DNA of 64,000 bases, taken from NCBI RefSeq assembly GCF_902459685.1, contig NZ_CABPSF010000003.1, positions 620,001-684,000 on the forward strand, read 5' to 3'. Position 1 is the first letter of the stretch. Each line of letters opens with the position of its first letter. This stretch comes from Pandoraea iniqua (lineage in GTDB: Bacteria > Pseudomonadota > Gammaproteobacteria > Burkholderiales > Burkholderiaceae). The position numbers were made by a program, and so were the translations under genes. Below are positions 9,962 to 18,682 of this stretch, piece by piece. Under the pieces are notes generated by a model. It saw only the letters and a program-made list of their open reading frames with translations. It made no database searches and was not told where the DNA came from.

Positions 9962-11236
9962 ATGTCCGAAGCAATGACTCCTACCACTGTCATCCTCGGC
10001 GCCGGTCAAGCCGGCGGCGAAACCGCGCTCGCGCTGCGTGCGCTTGGCTACACCGGCCGCATCGTCCTCGCCGGCAGCGAGACTCACCTGCCCTACCGCC
10101 GCCCGCCGCTCTCGAAGGCATTTTTGGCCGGTCAGGCCGACGAGGCAAGCCTGCTCATTCGCCCGGCCGACGCTTGGGAGAAGGCAGAGATCGACGTGCG
10201 TCTCGGCGTCACGGCCACCGCCATCGACCGCTCGGCACGCACCGTGACGTTCGACGACGGCCAGACGCTTGGCTACGATCATCTGGTGCTGGCACTGGGC
10301 GGGCGCGTGCGCCGTCTGCCGATGCCGGGTGGCGACGCCGCCAACGTCTACTACCTGCGCGACATCGCCGACGCCCAGCGTCTGCGCGAAGCGCTCACCC
10401 CCGGCAAACGCGTGATCGTGGTCGGTGGTGGTTATATCGGTTTGGAAGTGGCGGCAAGCGCCGTCAAGGCCGGCACGACGGTCACGGTGCTCGAAGCCGC
10501 ACCGCGACTGCTCGCACGCGTGGCCGAAGCCGATCTGGCCGACTTCTTCGCCACGCTGCACCGCGAGAACGGCGTGAACGTGCAAGTGGGCGTCGGTGTG
10601 TCTGCCCTCGAACAGGACGCGAGCGGTCAGGTCGTGGCCGTGGTCGCCGGTGAGCAGCGTCTGCCCGCCGACGTGGTCGTGGTCGGTATCGGCGTGCTGC
10701 CGAACGCCGAACTGGCGCAGGCTGCCGGCCTCGCCGTAGACAACGGCATCGTGGTCGACGAGTTCGCCCGTACGAACGATCCGGCCATTCTGGCCGTGGG
10801 CGACTGCGCCCACCACGAACACCCGGCGCTAGGCCGCCGTATTCGTCTGGAATCGGTGCCGAGCGCGAGCGAAATGGCAAAGGTGGCCGCCAGCGTCGTG
10901 CATGGCGACGCCCCGAAGGCCGTCGCCACCGCACCGTGGTTCTGGTCGGATCAGTTCAACGCGAAGTTGCAGATGGTCGGGATGACGGAAGGCCACGACG
11001 CCGTGGTCGAGCGCCGCCTGCCGGACGCTCAGGGCGCTGCCGTATTCATGCTGTTCTATCTGCGCGACGGCGCTGTCGTGGCCGCCGCCAGCATCAACCG
11101 CGCGCAGGAATTCCTCGCTGCCCGCGAGTTGGTCGGCCGCCGTGCGGTGATCGACCCGGCCCGTCTGGCCGATGCCGCCACGCCGCTCAAGACGCTCGTC
11201 GCCGAGTTGTCGACGGCCGGCAATTCAGCCGCCTGA
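9962..11236 (+). CDS. Ferredoxin reductase-like FAD/NAD(P)-dependent oxidoreductase
   Basis: 424-residue flavoprotein of the putidaredoxin/rubredoxin reductase type. An FAD-binding GAGQAG motif lies at residues 13-18, a second nucleotide-binding GGGYIGLE around 155-165, and the FAD-closing VGDCAHHEH motif near 280. The C-terminal reductase domain starts around APWFWSDQ. Such enzymes pass electrons from NAD(P)H to a ferredoxin that serves an oxygenase, but no ferredoxin or oxygenase gene is next to it. Two starts are possible, ATG 9962 and ATG 9974; neither has a clear ribosome-binding site. Confidence 0.85.
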   Translation: MSEAMTPTTVILGAGQAGGETALALRALGYTGRIVLAGSETHLPYRRPPLSKAFLAGQADEASLLIRPADAWEKAEIDVRLGVTATAIDRSARTVTFDDGQTLGYDHLVLALGGRVRRLPMPGGDAANVYYLRDIADAQRLREALTPGKRVIVVGGGYIGLEVAASAVKAGTTVTVLEAAPRLLARVAEADLADFFATLHRENGVNVQVGVGVSALEQDASGQVVAVVAGEQRLPADVVVVGIGVLPNAELAQAAGLAVDNGIVVDEFARTNDPAILAVGDCAHHEHPALGRRIRLESVPSASEMAKVAASVVHGDAPKAVATAPWFWSDQFNAKLQMVGMTEGHDAVVERRLPDAQGAAVFMLFYLRDGAVVAAASINRAQEFLAARELVGRRAVIDPARLADAATPLKTLVAELSTAGNSAA

Positions 11237-11247
11237 CCTGAATCGCT

Positions 11248-12201
11248 TCAGGTCTGCGCGACAGGGGCAATATGCGGCGCTTGCGCCGGCAATAGCAGGA
11301 CCGGCCTGCCCGCGTGGCGGGCCGTATCTTCCGCCACGCTGCCCAGCGTGAAGCGCCGAAAGCCGCGTCGGCCATGGGTGCCGAGCACGATGAGATCGGC
11401 ATCGGCCTCCCGGCCCGCCGCAATGATTTGATCGGCCACCCCCTCGCCCACCGGCTGAATCTCTCGCATTTCCACTTCCCCCGGCACCTCCGCCTCGCGC
11501 ATGCGCTGCGTGGCCCACGAGCGCACCTGCTCGCCCACCGCACGCACCGCTTCGAGCATCGGTTCAGGGTCGAAGCCGGCCAGAAACGGCCCGGGTAAAT
11601 CCAGCACGTGCACCACGCGCAATGTCGCGCCATGGGTGCGAGCCAGTGTCAGCGCGTAGTCGAAGGCACGCCGCGATGTTTCGCTCGTGTCGAGGGCCAC
11701 GAGCACGCGCTCGTAATGGCCGCCAGCGCGCAGCGGCAGATGCGCGCGCGCTTCACCCGCGACCAGCATCACCGGCACCAGCGCATTGCGCAGAATCTGT
11801 TCGGCCACGCTGCCGAGCATGGCGCGTCGCACCCCGCTGCGCCCGTGCGTGCCGACGATGATGATGTCCGCTGCCCATTCGTTGGCCTCGCGCGTCATCG
11901 CTTCGGGCACCGTTTCGCCGGTCGTGCGCAGATCCAGCAGATGGGCCTGCGCATCGAACCCTTCTTCACGCAGGTAAAGCACGGCGCGCGCCAGATGCTC
12001 CTCGCCCTCGCGCTGCATGTCGCGGCGCACCTGTTCCAGATCGATGAGTTTGCCGAATGCGGACGTCAGCAGATTGACCGGATCTTCCACCGTGTGAATG
12101 ACGCGGATCGCATCGCCGCTACGCGCAAAGGCCGCCGCCTCGCGTAGCGCACGGCGCGACGACTCGCTGCCGTCAGTGGCAAGCAGAATGCGTTTGGTCA
12201 T
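11248..12201 (-). CDS. Tandem universal stress protein (two UspA domains)
   Basis: 317 residues made of two UspA domains (about 1-150 and 158-305). Each keeps the ATP-binding signature: GTHGRSGVRRAMLGS in the first and GTHGRRGFRRFTLGS in the second, so both halves may bind ATP. Such tandem proteins respond to stress, stationary phase or oxygen limitation. An intrinsic terminator ends only about 16-24 nt before the start codon (12216-12281), so transcription from upstream would have to pass it. The start is preceded by a GCGAGGC box. Confidence 0.9.
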   Translation of the reverse strand: MTKRILLATDGSESSRRALREAAAFARSGDAIRVIHTVEDPVNLLTSAFGKLIDLEQVRRDMQREGEEHLARAVLYLREEGFDAQAHLLDLRTTGETVPEAMTREANEWAADIIIVGTHGRSGVRRAMLGSVAEQILRNALVPVMLVAGEARAHLPLRAGGHYERVLVALDTSETSRRAFDYALTLARTHGATLRVVHVLDLPGPFLAGFDPEPMLEAVRAVGEQVRSWATQRMREAEVPGEVEMREIQPVGEGVADQIIAAGREADADLIVLGTHGRRGFRRFTLGSVAEDTARHAGRPVLLLPAQAPHIAPVAQT

Positions 12202-12215
12202 GAGCAGCCTCGCTG

Positions 12216-12281
12216 GAAAAAAGAGAGGGGACGTCGCGCAGCGCCCACCGTTTCAGCAGGCAAACCACGCGACGTCCCCTC
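12216..12281 (-). terminator. Intrinsic terminator after the aldo/keto reductase, in the usp leader
   Basis: On the minus strand, perfect 14-bp arms (CGCGACGTCCCCTC at 12268-12281 on the plus strand paired with 12225-12238), a 29-nt loop, then a TCTTTTTT run. It sits between the aldo/keto reductase stop (12328) and the usp start (12201). A TATAGT box at 12288-12283 just upstream could start a transcript that would itself meet this hairpin. Confidence 0.8.
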
Positions 12282-12327
12282 CACTATACCGCCCGATAGG
12301 TGACCAAGGCCACCCGTCGCGGGTGCG

Positions 12328-13323
12328 TCACCGTGCCGCATCTCCCCAGCGATAGGCCAGCGAGGCGTCGTCGAGTTTCGCTTTGAGATCGGCGTCGAGC
12401 TTGTAGTCGATGGTGCCCAGCGTCTCGGTCAGTTGGTCCACGCGGCTCGCGCCGATGATGGCCGAGGTGACGACCGGATTCGCAAGCACCCAAGCCAGCG
12501 ACAGGCGGGTGAGCGATTCGCCCGATTCCTTGGCGATGCCCTTGAGCGCTTCGATGGTCGCGAACTCGCGCTCATGCCAGTAACGTTGCTGGTACATCGC
12601 GCCCGCCTTGCCGACTTTCTCCGTGAAGCGCCCTTCGCTCGGCGTCGCGCCATGCTGGTACTTGCCGGTGAGCAAGCCACCCGCCAGCGGGTTGTAGGGG
12701 ATCACGGCAAGCCCTTCTTCACCGGCCAGCGGCAGCAACTCGCGTTCGATCTGACGGAACAGCAGGTTGTAACGCGGCTGCACCGACACGAAGCGCGCCA
12801 CGCGCAGCACGTCGGCACGGCCCAGCGCCCGCGCGAGCCGGTACGCCAGATAGTTCGAGACGCCGATGTAGCGGGCTTTCCCCGACTTCACGATGATGTC
12901 GAGCGCTTCGAGGGTCTCGTCGATAGGCGTGTCGGTATCGTCGGAGTGCAGTTGATAGAGATCGACGTAATCGGTGCCCAGACGGCGCAGCGATGCATCG
13001 ATGGCGTCGAGCAGGTGCTTACGCGACGCGCCCCGGTCCCACGCGGACGGCCCCATGGACCCGCACGCCTTGGTGGCGACGATGAAGCGGCTGCGGCGGC
13101 CCTTGAGCCAGCGCCCGACGATCTCCTCGGTACGCCCGCCCAGCGTCTCGTCGCTCCCCAGCGGGTAGACGTCGGCGATGTCGATGAAATTGACGCCGGC
13201 CTCGGTGGCGCGATCGAGAATCGCGTGGCTCGCATCCTCTTCGGTTTGCAGGCCGAAGGTCATGGTGCCCAGACAAAGGCGGGAAACGTTCAGGCCGGTG
13301 CGGCCAAATTTGGTGTATTGCAC
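12328..13323 (-). CDS. Aldo/keto reductase
   Basis: 331-residue NADPH-dependent reductase of the aldo/keto reductase barrel family. The catalytic tetrad is visible: Asp and Tyr in IDIADVYPLG, Lys in VATKACG and His in YQLHSDD. The C-terminal NADPH-binding segment (VTSAIIGASRVDQL) is intact. I chose the GTG at 13323 because it has a GGGAG box 5 nt upstream and begins at the family start (QYTKFGRTGLNVS); an ATG at 13341 is the alternative. Substrate cannot be deduced. It is followed by a strong terminator, so it is probably a single-gene unit. Confidence 0.88.
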   Translation of the reverse strand: MQYTKFGRTGLNVSRLCLGTMTFGLQTEEDASHAILDRATEAGVNFIDIADVYPLGSDETLGGRTEEIVGRWLKGRRSRFIVATKACGSMGPSAWDRGASRKHLLDAIDASLRRLGTDYVDLYQLHSDDTDTPIDETLEALDIIVKSGKARYIGVSNYLAYRLARALGRADVLRVARFVSVQPRYNLLFRQIERELLPLAGEEGLAVIPYNPLAGGLLTGKYQHGATPSEGRFTEKVGKAGAMYQQRYWHEREFATIEALKGIAKESGESLTRLSLAWVLANPVVTSAIIGASRVDQLTETLGTIDYKLDADLKAKLDDASLAYRWGDAAR

Positions 13324-13443
13324 GGTAACTCCCGGAAGCATCGGATCGAGGGGTGACGCGAGACTGCGCTGCCCGCCCGAAAGCACCGGACGGACAAGAC
13401 AAACAAGACGCACAGTATGCGCGATTCCGTCAAAACGCGACGG

Positions 13444-15087
13444 CTACTCCAACGACTTGAGATCGAGCCACACACCATCGGCACCGCGAATGAGCATCTT
13501 GCTGTCGTATTTCATCACCGTCGTCTGCTCGTTGGCCGACACGAAGGCGGTCTGCGGCAGATCGTTTGCGTACTGCGCGAGGTCGGGTGTCCCAGCGAAC
13601 GGGTTGGTCGCCACCAGATGCGAGACCAGCGTCATCAGCGCGAGATAGCTCGTCGGCGTGGAAATCGTCACGGGGGTATGCGGCCCTGCACCGCCGGCCG
13701 TGGCACTGTCGCCGAAACCGACCAGCTTCACGGCGACCGGCACATGCGTGATCTCCGGCAGTGGAATTTCACGCATGCCCGAAATTTGCAGCTTGCTGCC
13801 CCGAATCGCCGCGCCATGCTCCGGCACGAACACCACCACGGCCTTCCGGCCCGACTGCGCGATGGTGTCGATGAACTGGCCGAAGTCGTCGAACATCGCC
13901 TTGGCGCGCAGCGGATAGCTCTGCACGCTGGTAAGTTTGGAGCCCTCCAGCCGGTTGCCGTCGTGCAGCGAGATCGTGTTGTAGTACAGCGCTACGCGCT
14001 TGTCCGGCAGCGCCGTGCGTTGCTTCCACCATGCTTGCAGCACATCGCCGTCGGAGTGAATCGGCGTCTCGTCGAAGGCGCGCATCGACACGCGTGCGTG
14101 CGTGTTATCGAACGGCGTGATGCCCTGCACGTTGAAGTTGTCTTTGACTTCCTGCATGAAGTTGTCGAAGTGCCCGTCGTGATTCATCGCGAGCTTCGGC
14201 GTGAAGCCGAGATTCTTCAGATCGCTCATCACGTAGCACTGAGGGCCGGCCGGGTCGTACAGCGCCTTGTGCGTCGGCTGGCCGCAACCCGCGCGCAACA
14301 CGCGAATGGCCGCCGGGCCGCTATAGCTCGCCGCCGAGTTGAAGTTCTTGAAGACGAAGTCGAAGCGCGAGAGCAGCGGCTGATTGTCGAGGTTGTCGAC
14401 GTCGAGGTCGTCCTGCGCAAGCGAGCAGATGTGCAGAAAGATGATGTCGAAGTCCGGCCCTGCCCCCGCTTGCGCGGGCAACGTAACCGAGCGGGACAGC
14501 TCGCGTGCGTAAAACGAGTTGAGCGCCGCGTTCGGGTTCGCACCCGGCGGCACGTCGCCGTCGCCCACCACCACGTCGTTTGCGCTGCCACCGGCGGCCC
14601 CTCCACCTGCCGAGGAACCGGCGGCCACCGCCGTGGTGTCGCCCTGCGCTGCGACCACCGGCGCCACCGAGACCAGCGTGCCCACACGCAGTACCCCCGG
14701 CACGATCAACAGCGCCAGCAGCACGAACGTGGTCACGCGCACCCATCGATTCACAATCCAGTACGCCAGCACCAGAATCGCGAGCAGCAGCCAGTCGCGG
14801 GTGGACACGAACCGGCCCAGCAATTCGATGATGTACGAGAAGCGGAATTGCAGCAGTGCGGGCAGTTGCTCGATGAACCGCGCAAACGGCGGCAGGTTCG
14901 AGTCGTAATACAGCAGACCGGCACCGACCGGCACGGCGATCACCTGTCGCAGAATGCGCGCCCAGCGCGGGCGCAGGCGAATGGCCAGCAGCACGGCGAA
15001 GATGAAATTCGGCACCACGTGAAAGCCGATGATGCCGGCCCACAGCAGCACCAGTTTCAGGATGAAGTAAAGATTCCAGATGCCCAT
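13444..15087 (-). CDS. bcsG: Cellulose phosphoethanolamine transferase BcsG
   Basis: 547 residues, close to the enterobacterial protein. Four or five N-terminal membrane segments (about 1-150) are followed by a periplasmic alkaline-phosphatase-fold domain that in the family transfers phosphoethanolamine from lipid to cellulose. The ICSLAQDD and AASYSGPAAIRVLRAGCG segments match the catalytic region with its conserved Cys and Ser. A Gly/Ala/Thr-rich linker lies near residues 150-180. It is the last gene of the bcs operon, 69 bp after bcsA. The partner genes bcsE and bcsF known from E. coli are not visible in the window. Confidence 0.9.
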   Translation of the reverse strand: MGIWNLYFILKLVLLWAGIIGFHVVPNFIFAVLLAIRLRPRWARILRQVIAVPVGAGLLYYDSNLPPFARFIEQLPALLQFRFSYIIELLGRFVSTRDWLLLAILVLAYWIVNRWVRVTTFVLLALLIVPGVLRVGTLVSVAPVVAAQGDTTAVAAGSSAGGGAAGGSANDVVVGDGDVPPGANPNAALNSFYARELSRSVTLPAQAGAGPDFDIIFLHICSLAQDDLDVDNLDNQPLLSRFDFVFKNFNSAASYSGPAAIRVLRAGCGQPTHKALYDPAGPQCYVMSDLKNLGFTPKLAMNHDGHFDNFMQEVKDNFNVQGITPFDNTHARVSMRAFDETPIHSDGDVLQAWWKQRTALPDKRVALYYNTISLHDGNRLEGSKLTSVQSYPLRAKAMFDDFGQFIDTIAQSGRKAVVVFVPEHGAAIRGSKLQISGMREIPLPEITHVPVAVKLVGFGDSATAGGAGPHTPVTISTPTSYLALMTLVSHLVATNPFAGTPDLAQYANDLPQTAFVSANEQTTVMKYDSKMLIRGADGVWLDLKSLE

Positions 15088-15156
15088 TGTCAGGTTCCGT
15101 CCCTAGGTTCTTTCTTCGCTCGATTACGCATGGATTACGGCTGGATTGCGCCCGAA

Positions 15157-17838
15157 TTACGCCTGCGGTGTGCGCTGCTGCGAGCGCGTTCGCGCGCCGC
15201 GCAACCGGTTCTGCCAACGCGTCACGAGCTTGCCCAGCAAGTAATTCGCCAGCACCTGATAGCCGCGCAGGCCCATCGCCAGCATTTCGAACAGCGCCTT
15301 GATCGGTTCGTCGCGGGTGCGCTCGGCGTCCCAGTCGCGCCACGCGTCGGCACGCCCGAACGTAAATTGCACAAGATGCTTGTCCTGCTCCGCCGTGAGC
15401 GGCATGAACGACAGGAAGAGATCTTGCGAGAGCGAGTTCACCACGCTCACCGGAAACCCGTATTCGTGCTCGCCGCGCGACAACGCCACCTGTGCCTCGG
15501 TACCCACCGGCAAATCCAGCGTGACGGGCATACGCAGCGCCAGCCCGCCGCCTGAGAAGTCGCGCGTATGGCATGCGAGGGTTCGGCCATCGGGCAGATA
15601 CAGCACAGCCGGAATGCTCATGGTCACGCGGTGCGTGCGGCGCACCTGCCGCACTTCGGTCGCCACGGCCACCGCCGCCCCCAGCACCGCCAGATTGAAC
15701 ATCACCCACGCCAGATTGAAAACCAGCGCACCGGTCTCATGCGACGGGCCGTAGAAGAAACGCAGGATGCCCGCGAGAAAACCGAACAGATTGAACCCGA
15801 GCAGCACCATGTACGGCTTCGAAATGCTCCAGTCGAAGAAACTCTGCTCGATCAACCCGCCCTTGGCCGTCACGTTGAATTTGCCGTAACGCGGGTTGAT
15901 GAACGCCACCGTCGTGGGCAGCGCCACGTACCACGCCAGCACCGCTTCGTAGACATCCGACCAGAACGAATGGCGGTATTTGCCCTGAATGCGCGAGTTG
16001 GCGATGTTGGCGTGGGCGATATGCGGCAGCACATACGCGCAGATGCTGAGCGCCGCCGCCTGCACGATATGCAAACCGAAGAACAGGTAGCAGATCGGTG
16101 CCAGCAGGAACACGATGCGCGGAATGCCATAGAAGAAGTGCAGCATCGCGCTCGCATAGCAAATGCGCTGACCGAACTTCAGCCCGCGGCCGAACAGCGG
16201 ATTGTCCACGCGGAAAATCTGCGCCATGCCGCGTGCCCAGCGAATACGCTGCCCCACGTGACCCGATAGCGATTCGGTCGCCAGACCGGCTGCCTGCACC
16301 ACCTTGAGATACACGGTATTCCACCCGCGCCGGTGCATCTTGAGCGCCGTGTGGGCGTCTTCGGTCACCGTCTCGACGGCCACGCCGCCGACTTCGTTGA
16401 GTGCGGTACGGCGCAGCACGGCGCACGAGCCGCAGAAGAACGCCGCATTCCAGAAGTCGTTACCGTCCTGCACGATGCCGTAGAACAAGCGTCCTTCGTT
16501 AGGCACCGCCCCGCGCGTAGCGAGGTTGCGCTCGAACGGATCGTCCGAGAAGAAGTGGTGAGGCGTCTGCACGAGCGAGCAGCGCGGATCCTTCAGAAAC
16601 GACCCCATCGTCGTCTGCAAGAACGAGCGCACGGGGATGTGATCGCAGTCGAAGATCGCGATGAAATCACCCCGCGTCTTGCCCAGCGCGTGATTGATGT
16701 TGCCCGCCTTGGCATGCTTGTTGTCCGGGCGGGTGACGTAATGCACGCCCGCCTGCGCGGCGAACTCGCGCATTTCCTCGCGTTTGCCGTCGTCGAGCAG
16801 ATAGATGTTGAGCTTCTCGGGCGGCCAGTCGATGCCACACGCCGCGTAGACCGTCGGGCGCACCACGTCGAGCCCTTCGTTGTAAGTCGGGATATAGACG
16901 TCGACCGTGGGCCACTCGCGCATGTCGGCGGGCAGCGGTGTCATGCGCCGCTGCAACGGCCAGATCGTCTGAAGATAGCCGAACAGCAGAATCAGCCACG
17001 TGTACATTTCCGCCGCGACGAGGATGTAGCCGACCGAAGCCTCCGCCACGGTATCGAACGCCAGCGACTGGGTCAGGCGCCACCACACATAGCGCACCGT
17101 CGAGATGAGCGACAAGCCGATCAGCACCAGCACCGAGTACTGACTGTCGAGCCGGCGGAACACCAGTGCGAGCGTCAGCGTGCAGATCGAGAACAGCAAT
17201 TGCTCGAACGGATCGAACGGCGTCGTCACGATCCAGAGCACCCCGAACAGGCCGAGCAGCGCCACGATGGCCGACGTCAACCGCCACTGCATCACCTTTT
17301 CGAGCTGCTTGTCGAAACGGTGCGCCAGCTGCGCGGGCGTGTCGGGCGGAATGCCGAACAGCGTTTGCACCAGCCACAGCCGGAAACGCTCGTTGTTGTT
17401 GCGAAACGCGAGCCACGCCACATAGGGCGGGAACGCCGGGCGCTGATCCGCGCACCGCCACAGCAACGCCCGGACAAGTTGCCAGAAGGTGGCATCGGCC
17501 GGTACCCCGACGCGACGCGTCAGACGCTCGTTGCCCCACGCGAAAGCCCGGCCGAAATAGTCGGCCCTGCCCTTGCGCGCCGGCTGAAACAGGATGCGCA
17601 GCCACCAGTCGCGCCATTGATCGAGCTGGCGCACGTCGAGCCGCATGGCAAGCCGTGCGATGACGTGGTCGGCCATCTGCGACACCCGCAGTTGCTGACG
17701 CGGCGAACGCAGCGTGGCCGCCAGCACCCACTGCATGAGCCCCGGTTCGCGCCCGTCTGGGCGGCGCGGCAGGTGCAGGCGAATCGCGAGCGTCTCGCGC
17801 CCCAGCCGGAACAGCGTTTGCAGAGCGTCGCTGATCAT
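15157..17838 (-). CDS. bcsA: Cellulose synthase catalytic subunit BcsA
   Basis: 893-residue family 2 processive glycosyltransferase in the inner membrane that polymerises UDP-glucose and exports the chain. The signatures are all present: YLLDDGKR, FDCDH (Asp397), TEDAH (Asp494) and QRIRW (about 530). The C-terminal PilZ domain (about 725-820) has RRTHR and DFSGGG, so it should be switched on by cyclic di-GMP. The long N-terminal cytoplasmic region is like that of the enterobacterial enzyme. The ATG overlaps the bcsQ stop (ATGA) and is preceded by GGAGG. The gene lies downstream of bcsC, an unusual position. Confidence 0.97.
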   Translation of the reverse strand: MISDALQTLFRLGRETLAIRLHLPRRPDGREPGLMQWVLAATLRSPRQQLRVSQMADHVIARLAMRLDVRQLDQWRDWWLRILFQPARKGRADYFGRAFAWGNERLTRRVGVPADATFWQLVRALLWRCADQRPAFPPYVAWLAFRNNNERFRLWLVQTLFGIPPDTPAQLAHRFDKQLEKVMQWRLTSAIVALLGLFGVLWIVTTPFDPFEQLLFSICTLTLALVFRRLDSQYSVLVLIGLSLISTVRYVWWRLTQSLAFDTVAEASVGYILVAAEMYTWLILLFGYLQTIWPLQRRMTPLPADMREWPTVDVYIPTYNEGLDVVRPTVYAACGIDWPPEKLNIYLLDDGKREEMREFAAQAGVHYVTRPDNKHAKAGNINHALGKTRGDFIAIFDCDHIPVRSFLQTTMGSFLKDPRCSLVQTPHHFFSDDPFERNLATRGAVPNEGRLFYGIVQDGNDFWNAAFFCGSCAVLRRTALNEVGGVAVETVTEDAHTALKMHRRGWNTVYLKVVQAAGLATESLSGHVGQRIRWARGMAQIFRVDNPLFGRGLKFGQRICYASAMLHFFYGIPRIVFLLAPICYLFFGLHIVQAAALSICAYVLPHIAHANIANSRIQGKYRHSFWSDVYEAVLAWYVALPTTVAFINPRYGKFNVTAKGGLIEQSFFDWSISKPYMVLLGFNLFGFLAGILRFFYGPSHETGALVFNLAWVMFNLAVLGAAVAVATEVRQVRRTHRVTMSIPAVLYLPDGRTLACHTRDFSGGGLALRMPVTLDLPVGTEAQVALSRGEHEYGFPVSVVNSLSQDLFLSFMPLTAEQDKHLVQFTFGRADAWRDWDAERTRDEPIKALFEMLAMGLRGYQVLANYLLGKLVTRWQNRLRGARTRSQQRTPQA

Positions 17839-18602
17839 GGCGAGCCCTCCTGCGCACCATCGCTCGCACGCGCCGTTGCCCGCAGCAGCCATGCCGCAAG
17901 GTGCAGGATATCGAGCGCCGCCTGCGAGCCTTCGCCGTGCGTGAACAACGGCAAGCCGCCAGCGGCGGCCGTGCCGACCGCATCGTCCCGGTGAATCCGC
18001 ACCGGCACGATCGCGTCGCCGCCACGCGACTGAATCATCTGCATCAGGTCAGTGCCCAGCGCCGAGTTGGCCGCGGCAAAATTCGCCACCATCTGACACC
18101 CGGGACCGCCCGCGCTCATCAGATCGGGTTGCGTGACATAGCCGGTGGTCGTGACGGGCACGACGCCGAGCACCAGATCGGCCGCCGCAATGGCCGCCTG
18201 CGCCGTCACCCCCGGCAGGCGCGCCGTATCGATCAACACCCGGGTGCCATCGGGCAGGCCGAGTGCATCGAGTTGACGGCGCAGCCCGGCCGGCTCGCGG
18301 CGCGACCATTCACCGAACGCAGCGATTTGCGCAGCGCACGCCCGGCCTGCGGGCAGAAACGGCACTTTGGCCGGCGTCTCGGATAGCAACGAACGCCAGC
18401 CCGCCGGCGCTTCGCCCAGCGTCAGCACGCCTTTTTCGCTTGCCGCGCTCAGTCCCAGCAATGCGCCGAGACTGTTCTGCGCGTCCAGTTCGACGACAGC
18501 GACCGGGTGTTCGCCCTGCGCGAGCTGGGCGGCGAGGTGAGCCGTCACCGTACTGCGACCGGCACCGCCCGCGCTGGAAACGACGGTGATGAGCGTCAGC
18601 AT
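17835..18602 (-). CDS. bcsQ: Cellulose biosynthesis MinD/ParA-like ATPase BcsQ
   Basis: 255-residue ParA/MinD-type protein that in enterobacteria locates the cellulose synthase at the pole and supports its assembly. The P-loop reads SSAGGAGRST: the usual Lys before Ser/Thr is Arg, so ATP hydrolysis may be altered or lost. The start ATG at 18602 has an ideal AAAGGAGG box; the open frame further upstream is antisense noise. It overlaps bcsA by 4 nt and follows bcsC and a tiny ORF. Confidence 0.85.
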   Translation of the reverse strand: MLTLITVVSSAGGAGRSTVTAHLAAQLAQGEHPVAVVELDAQNSLGALLGLSAASEKGVLTLGEAPAGWRSLLSETPAKVPFLPAGRACAAQIAAFGEWSRREPAGLRRQLDALGLPDGTRVLIDTARLPGVTAQAAIAAADLVLGVVPVTTTGYVTQPDLMSAGGPGCQMVANFAAANSALGTDLMQMIQSRGGDAIVPVRIHRDDAVGTAAAGGLPLFTHGEGSQAALDILHLAAWLLRATARASDGAQEGSP

Positions 18603-18679
18603 GCCGCCTCCTTTGCCGGGCCGGGTGCCCGGTTGGCCGCCGCGATGCGCAGAGCGATGTCGGTAACGAAATTGGCCAT
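18596..18679 (-). CDS. Tiny 27-residue ORF between bcsC and bcsQ
   Basis: Starts 3 nt after the bcsC stop and its stop overlaps the bcsQ start by 7 nt, a spacing typical of translational coupling. The product begins MANFVTDIALRIAAANRAP and then turns Pro/Ala-rich; there is no membrane segment. It sits where E. coli has bcsR but does not look like BcsR. It could be a real small subunit or only a coupling leader that carries ribosomes into bcsQ. A weak GGAG lies 10 nt upstream of its ATG. Confidence 0.3.
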   Translation of the reverse strand: MANFVTDIALRIAAANRAPGPAKEAAC

Positions 18680-18682
18680 GGC

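Noticed and set aside
9824-10822. Upstream extension of the DHA2-like MFS gene
   Set aside because: It is antisense to the flavoprotein gene; the good ribosome-binding site and the family start are at 9823.
13417-15555. 712-codon plus-strand open frame across bcsG and the end of bcsA
   Set aside because: Runs antisense through two recognised genes and has no recognisable domain.
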